Part shown: positions 21,241 to 32,192 of the stretch, one piece after another
How positions within the stretch are numbered: position 1 is the first letter of the stretch
Layout of the letters: each line of letters begins with the position of its first letter
DNA from: Homarus americanus
Taxonomy: Eukaryota > Arthropoda > Malacostraca > Decapoda > Nephropidae
Reading direction: 5' to 3'
Assembly (NCBI RefSeq): GCF_018991925.1
Contig: NW_024756459.1
Span: 298,501 to 362,500 of the forward strand
DNA length: 64,000 bases
Position numbers and translations under genes: made by a program
Notes under the pieces: generated by a model
Databases searched by the model: none
What the model saw: the letters and a program-made list of their open reading frames with translations, nothing else
What the model was told of the DNA's origin: nothing

Positions 21241-21956
21241 TTCTAGTGCATCCGTGTGCAGAGTTTTCCCCTTTTTTGATTATTAATGTCTTCGGTATGA
21301 TGACTTAATTCCTCGAGTACACATTTACATAAAACACACAGTGCATAATTCTATCACCTGTGTCACCGTCCACATCACAAATTACTCAACAGGTGTAAAC
21401 TAATACCTGTACTTTGAATACCTATACAACAGGTGATATATAAAAAAGTTTTTTACTACTGTAATAACTTAAAATTAATTACTTTTCATGTTGATTACCT
21501 TAATGGCATGTAATTATGATTATCACTTAGTTTTATTTCAGAAAAGGATTAAATATTGTACTGAAGTTTATTTTTAATGGCGTCAGGTATATGCTAATAT
21601 GAATGATATAGCGTTACTTTATACATTAGGGAGTAATGGTCAATGCATTGGAAATATTTCGTTAAATTATTAGTGTTATTATTTGTTATTTTTTTATCCG
21701 TATTGAGTGTATCATTATTATTATTGATATTTTTTATTGTTCTCATTATTAGTTATCAACATCATCATCATCACCTGTTATTTATTTATTATTCTTCAAT
21801 TATACAACTAAAGATCAATGAGAAGTCATTGGTTTAGATTTTGAGAAGATTATGGCCATAAAATATTTATGTAGAAACCTTACAATAAGTCCTGGAAAGA
21901 TTAATGTACTTGGAACTTGCGCAATTATCAAGCAATGGTCTCTAGTCTTGGTTAAT
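21241..21956. other. AT-rich intergenic DNA
   Basis: A perfect 10-bp inverted pair TATCACCTGT/ACAGGTGATA lies around 21353-21440. The hydrophobic frame at 21643-21837 is composed of AT-rich codons and ends in a histidine run from CAT repeats. It is not called as a gene. Confidence 0.5.
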
Positions 21957-22045
21957 GTTACAGAGAACGAGTGACAGTCTTGAAGAACTACTGCAGCTGT
22001 TACAGAGAACGAGTGACAGTCTTGAAGAACAACTGCAGCTGTCAA
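21957..22045 (+). repeat. 42-bp in-frame tandem duplication
   Basis: Two copies of a 42-bp unit sit within a frame at 21955-22206, giving LQRTSDSLEELLQL followed by LQRTSDSLEEQLQL. The heptad-like leucines and glutamates would suit a coiled coil. The frame continues STRLSEEAEHVEESQWRG, then turns into unremarkable sequence. I recognise no family. It may be a fossil exon or chance. Confidence 0.4.
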
Positions 22046-23300
22046 CACGATTATCTGAAGAGGCGGAGCACGTGGAGGAGAGTCAGTGGCGTGGAAGTCT
22101 CACTAATCACACCGGCAGCAGACTCTGTTTCAGGTTGGGTCGTAATGGTCTTAGATTGACCTATACTAGCTTAATATTTATTTTAGGTCGTAGTGGTCAA
22201 TACTAGCTAATATACCTCCCCAGGTCGTCGCTTTGAAGTCGTAAACTGGCTAATCCACTGCTCCTGATCGTCACTGTAGGGTCGTAGTGGTCGTAAATTA
22301 ACCTGGAATCTATTAAAGGTGAACGCCAGGTATATTGTTAAGTATGACCAGTTTATAATATCCCCAATCCTAATTTTGCTATTGGGCCCCAAATATAATC
22401 AATGTCTTAATAGCCCCCAGAGCTAATTTAACCGTGATGAATGACGGTGCTAAGGGGCCCTCACCTAATCTGAGCATTAAGATTGGTGCCCTCTGAATGG
22501 ACCCTAATCCTACTGGGTACCAATCCTAATGGCTAGTCAAATTGGGGTTTATAAATAATTTGTCCTAAACTTAATGACTAAAGATTGGAAGCTATTTATA
22601 AACTGTATTCCAATCCTTACCTACGCCAGTCTGTGTTTGGGTTCGGTTGGCGGTGAATTCGCTTTTAACCTTATCAAGTTGCCTAATTACTATGCTGCAT
22701 TTTACCTGGTCATTAATACTAGTTAATTACCTGTATGGTGTAAGATTTTTTTTCAAAATTGTGTTGATCTGTTTTTACGAAACCAATTGGGTATTAATGA
22801 ACTCTGAGGGAAATATTTACAATGAGGACACTAGCCAAGTATTTTAGCTGTAAATTGCTCTCAATAAAAACTATTTCTGCTTTATGGTATTGGTTATGTG
22901 ATGTGATATATATTTCAGTTCTAATTTACCGCCGATGAATCAGGAATAGGATCTATTTCTATGGAGATTTTTATGAGGATTGTTGATCTATTTATTTCTA
23001 AGCTTGTTTGTGTGTGTCATTCAAATCAATACTGTATATTTCAGTTAGTGTCGATATATGTTCAGTTTGTATGGTTGTGTGGGTGAAGGTATCGCCAACA
23101 CAGGTATAGTTGATGACTCTTGGGTGATGGTGTGTTGACTCCAGTATATCCTCACCTTTAACGGCAACAAGAACGCCTCAAGTGTTTTATTTATAATCGG
23201 CACTCGGTATCTCAACCTGTTACAAACACATTTTTATTATTTGTCTCTGTGTGTGTGCTTGTATATTGTGTGTGTTAGTGGGTGTTACCCACAGGGTGGT
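22046..23300. other. Intergenic DNA with decayed CCTAAT-containing words
   Basis: Positions 22360-22600 hold many diverged CAATCCTAATGG/GGGCCCC words, looking like an eroded tandem repeat. Short GGTCGTAGTGGTC repeats occur at 22140-22300. No gene recognised. Confidence 0.45.
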
Positions 23301-23760
23301 GTGATGCGTCTAGTGCGGTAGCGCTAAGTTAGTGTTAAGGTGCAGCTCTGCTTGCTACTCTTACGCTCTTGGCTACTGCCGCCGGCTAGCCCTTGTGGTG
23401 AAAGGGGAGAGCAGAGTGAGTAAGTCTCTCCCCTGCCGGTACACAGCCTCTCCATCACCAAGACCCTTCAGTGCCTCCCCGTGGCAACGCACGGTAACTG
23501 GGTGTCTTGCGACCCCAGGCAGATTCTGTAGGGATCTCGGAGCAGCAGTGGGCCCCAGAGGTACGGTGTGCAGGCCCGCCGGCGTGCGGACACGCCCTGA
23601 CGCCTACCAACCACTGCGCCCCCCCCAATTGCCTTGTGGACTAGTCCGGGAGGACATAAGGCTAGAAGAACTCGCCCTACACAAAGCCGGAGTTGGGTGA
23701 CCCGCGTCAGGCAGACTTCAACTGGCTGGAACTCTGGCAGTCCCCTGCAATCCTTGTCAC
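23301..23760. other. GC-rich island with a 122-codon frame, unassigned
   Basis: This stretch is clearly richer in G+C than both flanks. A plus-strand frame at 23332-23700 starts with a non-ATG codon and reads, for example, KSLPCRYTASPSPRPFSASP and AAVGPRGTVCRPAGV. Arginine, proline, serine and cysteine richness without a domain suggests a GC-driven open frame. It could be the 5' region of a retroelement or an isolated CpG-rich promoter or exon. I cannot decide between them. Confidence 0.35.
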
Positions 23761-24479
23761 CCTTGCCACTGGAACTTGGTGATTAGGACCAAGCTGGTGA
23801 TGATCCTTTCACCGCGCAGGCAAGCTTGTTTCATCATCTCCTCTCCATCGATTTTATAATGAAGCAGAGTCGTCGTCGACTACGTTGGACATCCATAAGC
23901 AAGTAAGTGTAGGTGTGTGTGGATGGGAGTGGGTAGATGAGCGAGCGAGCGAGTGAGTGAGTGTGTGTCTGTGTGTGTGTGTCTTAGTTCAATCACCACA
24001 TCTGTTACCATAATACTCGGGTCAACTTGGTCATTGGAGAAGGGCGGTTTGTGCAGCTTATCTATGTAAGCCACAACTCTACACAAGAAAGCTACACAGA
24101 CAACACTTGCCTTATACCTTCACCATGACGACCTCTCTCAGCTGATGTGTTGTCACCATCAAAATCATAAAAGTAAAAGTCACAACTTACGTAAAAACCA
24201 CACAACACTTCGCTTAAGTGAAGTGTAGCTCATTTTTGTATCTCCCCTTAAGTGGGTGTACACTGTACAGTATGTGTTAAAGCCTTTAATATTGTGTTAC
24301 GCTTCAGCAACTTAATAACGCTCTAATGTATTACTTCAACAACTGAGGTATTCAATGTATTACTTGTATTCAACAACTAAGCTGATCATAAGCGTGTATC
24401 CTAGGACAGTAAATGTTTTAGTTGTCAACAATTAAAATTAGGGTGGATGCATCTCTACAGTAGGTCATTTTGGTTAAAT
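23761..24479. other. Intergenic DNA with a possible minus-strand exon
   Basis: On the minus strand at 23975-24086, VVAYIDKLHKPPFSNDQVDP continues into SIMVTDVVIELR before running into a CA/GT repeat. The composition looks more protein-like than neighbouring frames, but I cannot assign a family or firm splice sites. Otherwise nothing is recognised. Confidence 0.25.
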
Positions 24480-24489
24480 GTTACAGCCT

Positions 24490-25260
24490 GGTCACCTTGC
24501 TAGTTATTACAGTAACCTGTATTTACAATTTCACTGTGACAAAAATATGTTTACGTTAGAACAAGGATTGAGTTTACTGTTGAAAATTAGTTTTAAATTT
24601 ACGATTTTTACCGATGTAACACGAAAAAAATCTGTTTTTTTTGTTTTTTTTTTTGTTTTTTTTTTGCTACTTTGCTGTTGTACTTTATTCTCTTACTTAT
24701 ACAGGTACTGACAAAGAAAGACAAAGTACGTTGTAGTTAATTTTATGTATTTTTAACCGTCTATTGCTGAATACAGAAATATAATCAGTTTGTTACTTTG
24801 CTATTGTAATTTATTCTACGGTTTAAACTGACAAACTACACAATGCAAATATTTTTTAATGGTTTCCTGTAAATTCTTTGTAAAATGATAAAATACATGA
24901 AAAATCGATATATTATTTGGCTATAGCAGTTCATTCTACGATGTTTTCTGAGAAAATACAGAAAAAGTAATCTAATACAGGGTATTTTTACTTGATTACT
25001 GCAGTTTTTTCTAAAATGTAATGTATATATAATGGTATAATACACAAAAAATTCAATATTTGTAATCAATTTGTCCATTGCATTTCACTGTGATATTCAT
25101 TGACAAAATACAAATAAAATTAATATGTATTTTTCTTCAACTGTAATTTATAATACAAGTTAAACTGACAAAAACAGTTTGATATTACTTGGGTATTATA
25201 GTTTATAATGCAGTAAATTAATTACACTATTGTATTAGTTTGGTAAATATCAGTTAATCG
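24490..25260. repeat. Old, decayed tandem array, about 60-bp units
   Basis: Words such as TACTTTGCTATTGTAATTTA, TTCTACGGTTTAAACTGACA and ACAAAATACA recur in the same order roughly every 55-65 bp about ten times, with heavy divergence. This looks like an ancient minisatellite. Frames at 24478-24711 and 24836-25078 arise inside it. Confidence 0.55.
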
Positions 25261-25289
25261 GATTAATAGATGAGAGATTGAAGTGAAAT

Positions 25290-25575
25290 ATCATACTCAA
25301 GGGGTTATGTCATCATACTCAAGGTTAAGTCATCATACTCAAGGGGTTATATCATACTCAAGGGGTTATTTCATTATACTCAAGGTTAAGTCATCATACT
25401 CAAGGGTTATTTCATTATACTCAGATAGTCATCATACTCAATCATTATACTAGGTTGTCATCATACTCAAGGGGTTATATCATACTCAAGGGGTTATTTC
25501 ATTATACTCAAGGTTAAGTCATCATACTCAAGGTTAAGTCATCATACTCAAGGGGTTACATCATCAAATTCAAAG
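25290..25575. repeat. About 20-bp tandem array (TCATCATACTCAAGG)
   Basis: About 13-14 copies built from TCATCATACTCAAGG followed by TTAAG or GGTTATx, with small deletions (for example near 25420-25450). Confidence 0.9.
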
Positions 25576-26367
25576 AGTTAAATCCTCATGTTCAAAGGCT
25601 TCAACAACACTGCCTGACTCTTCTACACAAACACCAACACTCCTCTACACCTAAAAGCACTATTCTTTGTAAATCTGGAAGATATTTGTTTGTAAATGTG
25701 ATGATTCTTTGTTCATTATTTGGAAGATTTGTAGGGGGCTTGTGCCTATGTTATATCTTGGTAAATTTTTGGAGGGATTGCAATTGTATTTCTTCCTAAA
25801 TTTGGTAGCCTTGTGGAGTTAGTGTTTCACCCATACTTATTTTTAACGTTGCTTTTGGTATATTGTATTTAATTCATTCAATTAAAATCCTTCACTAAAA
25901 AAATTCATTCATATTGTAATTTCAACTCTTGATATTGCAGTGTTTTGTATTTTATTTTTTTACTTTTAATTCTGATTCAGAGTCCATTGTTGTTTTTATT
26001 TAATTTGTTATGAAACGTTGTTCTCGTACCGTTATGGGAGTGTCCTTTCACAAGTCGACAATATGAGTGTTTGTAATAAAAGCCAATGTGTTTTCTGAAT
26101 GATAATCAAGGTATTTTTGTCAGTCGGTAAAGCAATATTGTTTTGAAAGAGTGAAATGATTTACATACATGATTTCAGCTGCATGGAAGGTGATGAAGAT
26201 TGGAGAGCATCTGTCCTGATCTTTGGAGGAACATTATAGTAGTGGTTTAGTCGAGATCACTAATTCCGAGGACGAGCAGAGACTTGCTATTCGAGACCGA
26301 GACCCAGACCCATAAGCCAAGATTATATGGGAAAATATTATGGTCTCGTCTAGTAAGTGTAATAATC
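25576..26367. other. AT-rich intergenic DNA
   Basis: No gene recognised. Positions 26250-26315 contain CGAGACCGAGACC-type sequence also present near 28820. Confidence 0.55.
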
Positions 26368-26428
26368 TCAATTAACTGATGATTGGATATTCTAGTTTAT
26401 TTCACCTGATGATTATACACCATAATTA
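26368..26428. repeat. Single arm of the inverted-arm/CCTAA-core family
   Basis: ACTGATGATTGGATATTCTA followed by GTTTATTTCACCTGATGATT matches the arm layout (CACCTGATGATT..., TTATTTCACCTGATGATT) seen in the copies near 43.0 and 56.6 kb. No CCTAA core or second arm is adjacent; a 32-bp array starts 22 bp further on. Confidence 0.45.
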
Positions 26429-26450
26429 ATACACATCCTTACTTAATAAA

Positions 26451-26782
26451 CACAGTAAGATCACAACAAACTATTTATTAATCACAGTAAGATCACAACA
26501 AACTATTTATTAATCGCAGTAAGATCACAACAAACTATTTATTAATCACAGTAAGATCACAACAAACTATTTATTAATCACAGTAAGATCACAACAAACT
26601 ATTTATTAATCGCAGTAAGATCACAACAAACTATTTATTAATCACAGTAAGATCACAACAAACTATTTATTAATCACAGTAAGATCACAACAAACTATTT
26701 ATTAATCACAGTAAGATCACAACAAACTATTTATTAATCACAGTAAGATCACAACAAACTATTTATTAATCGCAGTAAGATC
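26451..26782. repeat. 32-bp minisatellite (CACAGTAAGATCACAACAAA...)
   Basis: About 10.4 nearly identical copies of a 32-bp unit, CACAGTAAGATCACAACAAA plus CTATTTATTAAT. The only variation is CACAG versus CGCAG, with CGCAG in copies 3, 6 and 11. The low divergence suggests recent expansion. Confidence 0.96.
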
Positions 26783-27904
26783 TTGTAACTAAAACAATCT
26801 TGGACATTTACAGGAAATAATTCGGTGTCAAAGTCAAGTGAGGAGAAGACTAAAACGACTTGACACTGAGGCGTAAAAAGACGACTATAAAAGTTGTTTA
26901 TTATCAAGGACGTGACACCATCGTCAGACACACCAGACGGCGGTGGACCTGCGGTGATGTACCCTAGTGTGAGTTACTTAACCAGGGACTGAGGGAGGGA
27001 GTCTTGCTTCTTGAGGGGAAGGTTTTGTATAGATGGGGTCAAGGGTGTCTTATATATCGTCTCTCTCTTTCTCTTCGTTCATCTTACTCTTTTATCTTAT
27101 TATCCTACTGTATTCTCCTCTTCTTTCTCTCTTCTTCCTCCTTCAGTTCCATCTTCCTGTTTTGGTATCTAAGTTCAGTCAGCTTGCTGGTCCACCAAAC
27201 ACCACAGTACAATACCGATTATTTCAGTCCCTGGTTAACATCGTTGTAGGAAAGTAGTTCATAGTTCAATATAATTTTGTTCTGTTCTGAAATATGAACA
27301 CTCAAAATTATGTTTAGGCCTGGCTTTAGGGGTGAGACTTAAAGTTGTTCATAAGTTTATTTTACTGTTGGATTAAACGTTAAATGAATTAGTAAATATT
27401 TTTACCCCTAAGCCTTGGTTTGCCCGGAAGCATCATTTATTTATCTTTTTTTTGTGTACTAACAATGCTGACCGCCAGCACTGGGAACCTTGCGGTGGTA
27501 ATGTCAGGTGTTGAGGCAAACCAGGGTTGGTAGTGTCTAGGTTTAGGGTATAACTAACACTAATGAGCCAAGGTCTGTAATGTTGTACTAACACCGAGGC
27601 TCTTCTTAGTATATACAGATAATACTAACACCATTATATATTGTGTCCGTGGTCCTGCAATGTTTATTTCAGCCCAAGAAATAGAAAAGTGAAGACGACA
27701 CAGAAAGAAAAACTAAAAGTGATAAAGATTGAGAAGTATCCAGCCTCCATCACCTACACACAGGGAAGAACGTAAGGTTAGTATAAGTTACCTGTCTTAT
27801 TTTACGTCATTTATGAAGTGAAACTATACCTTTGTTCGTTACATAATTATTATCATTATTATTATTAATATCCATTAGCCAGAATCGCTCTTAACTAGAA
27901 CTCT
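26783..27904. other. Intergenic DNA, nothing recognised
   Basis: Pyrimidine-rich sequence at 27060-27150 opens two overlapping frames (74-81 codons) of S/L/F-rich low complexity. No gene is called. Confidence 0.55.
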
Positions 27905-27959
27905 CTAATAGCCGTAATTAATTTTTGTTCGGAATTTTCTGGAAAATTCAAGTTTTGGG

Positions 27960-28195
27960 AAGGATTTTCTGAGGGCTTCATTTTCCCGGAATTCCAAGAA
28001 AATTCGGATACCCAGAAGAATTTCGGGGATGGGGGTATTTTTTTTCCGGGTTTGAGAGATGATGATCTGCGCAATTTCCAGAAATGCGAGTAACTTTTCC
28101 CAGTACCCGGGGAAACTTCTAGGGATGGGGTATTTTCTCGGGCTTGAGAGAGTCTTGTTACCCGGAAATCTGTAATTCCTGGAAGTGTTTTGCAC
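27960..28195. repeat. Diverged tandem duplication, about 105 bp
   Basis: Two copies share GGGATGGGGGTATTTT, CGGGYTTGAGAGA and CCCGGAATTCC/CCCGGAAATCTG-type words in the same order. The 97-codon minus-strand frame across them (27905-28198) is not recognisable and is probably a by-product. Confidence 0.6.
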
Positions 28196-28209
28196 CAATT
28201 GTTCTGGCT

Positions 28210-28210
<1 letters not shown>

Positions 28211-28252
<42 letters not shown>
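28211..28252. repeat. (ATT)n microsatellite
   Basis: About 14 uninterrupted ATT trinucleotides. Confidence 0.96.
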
Positions 28253-29644
28253 GCATGGAGTGTTTTATGGACAGTCTGTTGATGGGTGATGCTGGGTTAT
28301 GTGAGGTGACGGGGATAAACCTCGCAGGTATTTGGATCATCTGTAATATGTTTGGCTCGTTAATCATATTCAGGTAATTTAAAGATGCAACTACCCAGAC
28401 CCAACGACTGTTAGGGTCCTACGTGGGCATGGGTCTTTCGTGTCATGTGATCAGGTCCCAGCAGGTCATTCAGGGAGGTGGGCAGCAAAGCCAGGCACCC
28501 GGACCCATTAGCAGAGGCCTTGGGGTTATAAAGGTCACACTGAATCGCAAATTTACCTTATTGTAGTAAATCACTGAGGTAATTAGCTCATGTGGTTGTT
28601 GGATACATGATTTAACCTGGTTTATCTGACCTAGGAAGATTGACCGTGACCTATTTCAACTCTTCTTAGACTCCTATCACTCCTGTAGTGGATGATTGAC
28701 TTGAGGTGAGGCAATGTTCCCTACCTGAACCAAAACTTAATCACGCCTTTCTAACACACCTGGAGATTAATATATGAAATTGTGGTCTCGATAAGTGCTG
28801 AGATCTAGAGCGAGAACCACCCCGAGACCGAGACCTGTAAAGAAATCTCGAGACCAACATTAACGTCCTTAATAGTTTACTAATAAAGAATCTACAGTAT
28901 TGTACCAGTTACCAGATGTAATTTTTTGAAACTCGAGATTATTTGCACTCGGTTATTGTGATGTAGAGGAGGGAACTTAACATGAAGTGGCTGTAATTGC
29001 TAAAGAGAAAATAAAGAAAACGGGAAAGTTAAAGAACAACAAAGACTAAGGAAGAAAATTGTGGAATAAAAAATAAGATAATTAAATGAGGAAATAATAG
29101 AAGAATAATGAGCAAGAGAGAAGAGTTAATCCTAAGAAAAGGTCAGGATAAAATTATTTTAATAGTTTTGAAATGTTCATAGTTTTTTTTTACAGTTAAT
29201 GAATGTCAAGTGTGGGAGGAGAAATACTGTAGTTACAGTAATTAATTAATAATTGTCTTTTATTAATGTATTATTTTTATTACACTTTTTCAATTTGTTT
29301 TTATTATACATTACTTTTTTTAATTATTATTAAGCATATTTTAATTATTCAGTAGTGAACGATGACGATATTTTAACAGGAAAAAGTGACGTTAGTTTAA
29401 GTCACACGTTAAGAGGAATTGCTGAAGGGAACAGGACTTACAACATTACTTAACGAAAAACTTGTTTATTTGTCTGTTTTATTTAGTTTTATTAACTCGT
29501 GTCCCTATTTTTATAAGGACAATTTCAAGGGGTCAGAAACCTCAAAGCCCAAGGGATATAACGGTTGTGGAAGATAATTGTGAAAAGGGATAAAACAACT
29601 TGTAAAAATGTCCCCTTGTACGTGTTTATATCCTCTGTGTGTTG
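28253..29644. other. AT-rich intergenic DNA
   Basis: 28380-28530 is moderately GC-rich (CAGGTCCCAGCAGGTCATTC and similar) without a frame. 28795-28860 shares GAGACCGAGACC words with 26290. 28960-29380 is strongly AT-rich. No gene recognised. Confidence 0.5.
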
Positions 29645-29762
29645 TATACAGCGGTTGTGGTAGCTCGTTTGCCTCTCAACACCGCAGTCTGAGGTTTGAT
29701 TCCCACTGGGTCGGAGGTAAGAAGGATTTTGTCCCGACGATCTATGACGCAAAAGTGAATCT
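29645..29762 (+). mobile_element. tRNA-derived SINE candidate
   Basis: The segment has a tRNA-like head: an A-box-like TGGTAGCTCG at 29658-29667 and, 26 bp later, a B box GGTTTGATTCC (29693-29703; one mismatch to GGTTCGATTCC). An anticodon arm does not fold properly, and the acceptor stem is absent. The head continues into an unrelated body with GGTCGGAGGTAAGAAGGATT. This layout is typical of tRNA-derived SINEs. Frames on both strands here follow from the SINE. Confidence 0.5.
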
Positions 29763-30229
29763 CAAAACTATTACGGTCAAATTTCTTCATGATTGGCGAT
29801 ATAAAAACACACTTAACTAGCTGAAATAACTTGCATCACGGAAATAAGATATTAAACTTAGGCTCAAAGTTTAAATTTTCTCAATATTATCACCTTGAAC
29901 CAGTTAGGAAACGAAATTAATATTAAATAGCCTTATACTGCCGAGCCACCTAAGATTTTGAGTCTTGCGTTCATATTTTCTTAACTACTTTGAAATCTGA
30001 GAACTCATGTATCTGATACCTTTAAACTGACACAGAATTGACGGTATAAAATGGCGTCGAAGTTGCAGTGAGACTCGTTGTACAATTATCTCCGGTCTCT
30101 GTCCCGAATTAACCCCCGGATTTGGACCTGGATTTCCATACTTATATTTTGAGTTGGGTTCAGTTAATTCAAGTTATAGGTTTTGGGTTCGGTTGTAATG
30201 TTATAGATGTTCGGTTCGGTTAAGTTATG
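29763..30229. other. Intergenic DNA, nothing recognised
   Basis: Ordinary AT-rich sequence; the end (30150-30229) grades into GGTTTTGGGTTCGGTT-like words that introduce the next tandem array. Confidence 0.55.
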
Positions 30230-30345
30230 GTGCAGGTGTTGGGTTTGGTTACAGGTGTTGGGTTGTACGGTGCAGGTGTTGGGTTAGTTACGGTGCAGGT
30301 GTTGGGTTAGTTACGGTGCAGGTGTTGGGTTTGGTTATGTTACGT
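30230..30345. repeat. About 23-bp tandem array (GGTGCAGGTGTTGGGTT)
   Basis: Four to five copies with core GGTGCAGGTGTTGGGTT and AGTTAC/TGGTTAC linkers. Confidence 0.9.
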
Positions 30346-30561
30346 TACAGGTAGATTAGGTTAGGTTACATTTCTGTCTGGTTCCAGGGGCGGATTCAGA
30401 ATTTTCAGAAGTAGGGGTCTAAACATATTGATAAAGGGGGGGGGGGGTTTCCAGGCGCCTCTGCTGAATATGAGAGATTCTGACCCCTTTTACCCCTCCT
30501 GGATACACCCTTGAGTTACGATAGTTAGCGAGTCCCTAACTATTGCCATTTGTTGCTCGGA

Positions 30562-30838
30562 AAACACCAAGGAGAAATACATTTATACACCAAGAATAAA
30601 ACACTTATACAACACCAAGAATAAAACACTTCTACAACACCATAAATAAAACACTCGTACAACACCAAGAATAAAACACTCACTACAACACCAAGAATAA
30701 AACACACTTCTACAACACCAAGAATAAAACACACTTCTACAACACCAATACAGTAATAAAACACTCACACAACACCAAGAATAAAACACACTTCTACAAC
30801 ACCAAGAATAAAACACTCACACAACACAAGAATAAAAC
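30562..30838. repeat. About 25-bp minisatellite (AACACCAAGAATAAAACACT)
   Basis: About eleven copies of AACACCAAGAATAAAACACT followed by YCTAC or CACAC. The minus strand opens two frames (74 and 77 codons) of SVFYSWCCR-type repeats, which are artefacts. Confidence 0.94.
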
Positions 30839-31029
30839 GTTCTACGTCATTTCTATTTAGATGGAATGTAAACAAGAACCAAAGACTATAATCCCTCATA
30901 TGTGTTCGCCAGGCGTTGTTGATTGCCCACTCTGGCGTTAACGGTACAGTCGACAGGTTCTGGTTCTTTGCGTCACGATCTTCCTCTGTCTTTAAATAGT
31001 TCTTCTTTAAGGCCAGTGATTCCTGCGTC

Positions 31030-31155
31030 CTGCCAGCCTGGGTGAGAGGGTGTGGGTGGGAGGGAGGTGAGGGAGGGAGGGTGAGGTGAGGGGGTGTGAA
31101 GGAGAGGAAGGAGGGACGGTGAGGTGAGGGAGGGGGTGTGAGGAGGGGTGAAGTA
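31030..31155. repeat. Purine-rich GGGAGGTGAGG repeat
   Basis: Imperfect GGTGAGGGAGGG words on a G-rich plus strand. No gene. Confidence 0.8.
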
Positions 31156-31197
31156 TGAGAGTGAAGTACTTAAAATTCATTACAAACAATTATAAAC

Positions 31198-31575
31198 ACT
31201 TACCAGGACTCTAGAAGCACTTACAAGGCCCTAAAAGTACTTACAAAGACACTACAATCACTTACAAGATTCTAGGAGCACTTACAAGGCCCTAAAAGTA
31301 CTTACAAAGACACTACAATCACTTACAAGATTCTAGGAGCACTTACAAGGCCCTAAAAGTACTTACAAAGACGCTACAATCACTTAAAAGATTCTAGGAG
31401 CACTTACAAGGCCCTAAAAGTACTTACAAAGACACTACAATCACTTACAAGATTCTAGGAGCACTTACAAGGTCCTAAAAGTACTTACAAAGACACTACA
31501 ATCACTTACAAGATTCTAGGAGCACTTACAAGGTCCTAAAAGTACTTACACAGACACTACAAACACTTAAAAGGC
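31198..31575. repeat. 61-bp tandem array built from three related ~20-bp subunits
   Basis: About six copies of a 61-bp unit. Each unit contains three sub-units that all start with (C)ACTTACAA: one continuing GGCCCTAAAAGT, one AGACACTACAAT, one GATTCTAGGAG. The 61-bp higher-order copies are nearly identical while the sub-units differ, a clear two-level history. Confidence 0.93.
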
Positions 31576-31679
31576 GTCCATCAGTCGTTCACGTAAGCCA
31601 TCACTGAATCGACGGACCAAGATGGAGGGACGTTTGGATTGAGGACTCGTGGTGGTTTGTTGTCTGTGTAAACACACTC

Positions 31680-31990
31680 CCTCGCTTCCTTATTCCTCTT
31701 TATTATTATATTTATCTTGTTCCTATTCTTCTGTTTCTTTATACTTATACTTTTTCTTTTACTTCTTTTCTTCCATTTGCTACTTTTTCTTCTTTTTCCA
31801 TCGAGCTCCATTTTTCTTATTTTCCTACATCCTTCTTTTCTTCTTTCTCTTACTTCGTCTTTTTCTTCTTTTTCCTTTCCTTTTTTGTTTTCCTCTAGTA
31901 CATGTTTCCTCTTTCTTCTTTTCTCGTTTCCTCTTCCTTATCTTCTTGTTTGTGTTTTCCTGTACCTTCTCTTCCTCTTCTTCGTAATTT
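31680..31990. repeat. Pyrimidine-rich (TTC/TTCTT) low-complexity tract
   Basis: Over 300 bp of C/T-dominated plus strand. It gives F/L/S-rich frames of 112-144 codons that are composition artefacts. From 32042 to 32124, three copies of TCAAGTGGTCCTTATCTC-like 30-bp units follow. Confidence 0.85.
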
Positions 31991-32192
31991 GCAAACACCA
32001 AAAACCATCCATAATGATATGGTTGACTCTGTGCCTTACATTCAAGTGGTCCTTATCTCTCCGCTTACGCTCAAGTGGCCGTTATCTCGCCCCCTTTATG
32101 CTCAAGTGGTCCTTATATCGCCTTCGAGGAGCGACAGCTATTCCTTTATAGACGATACAAGGAGGAGGAGGAGGTGGTGGTGCCACTACCCT

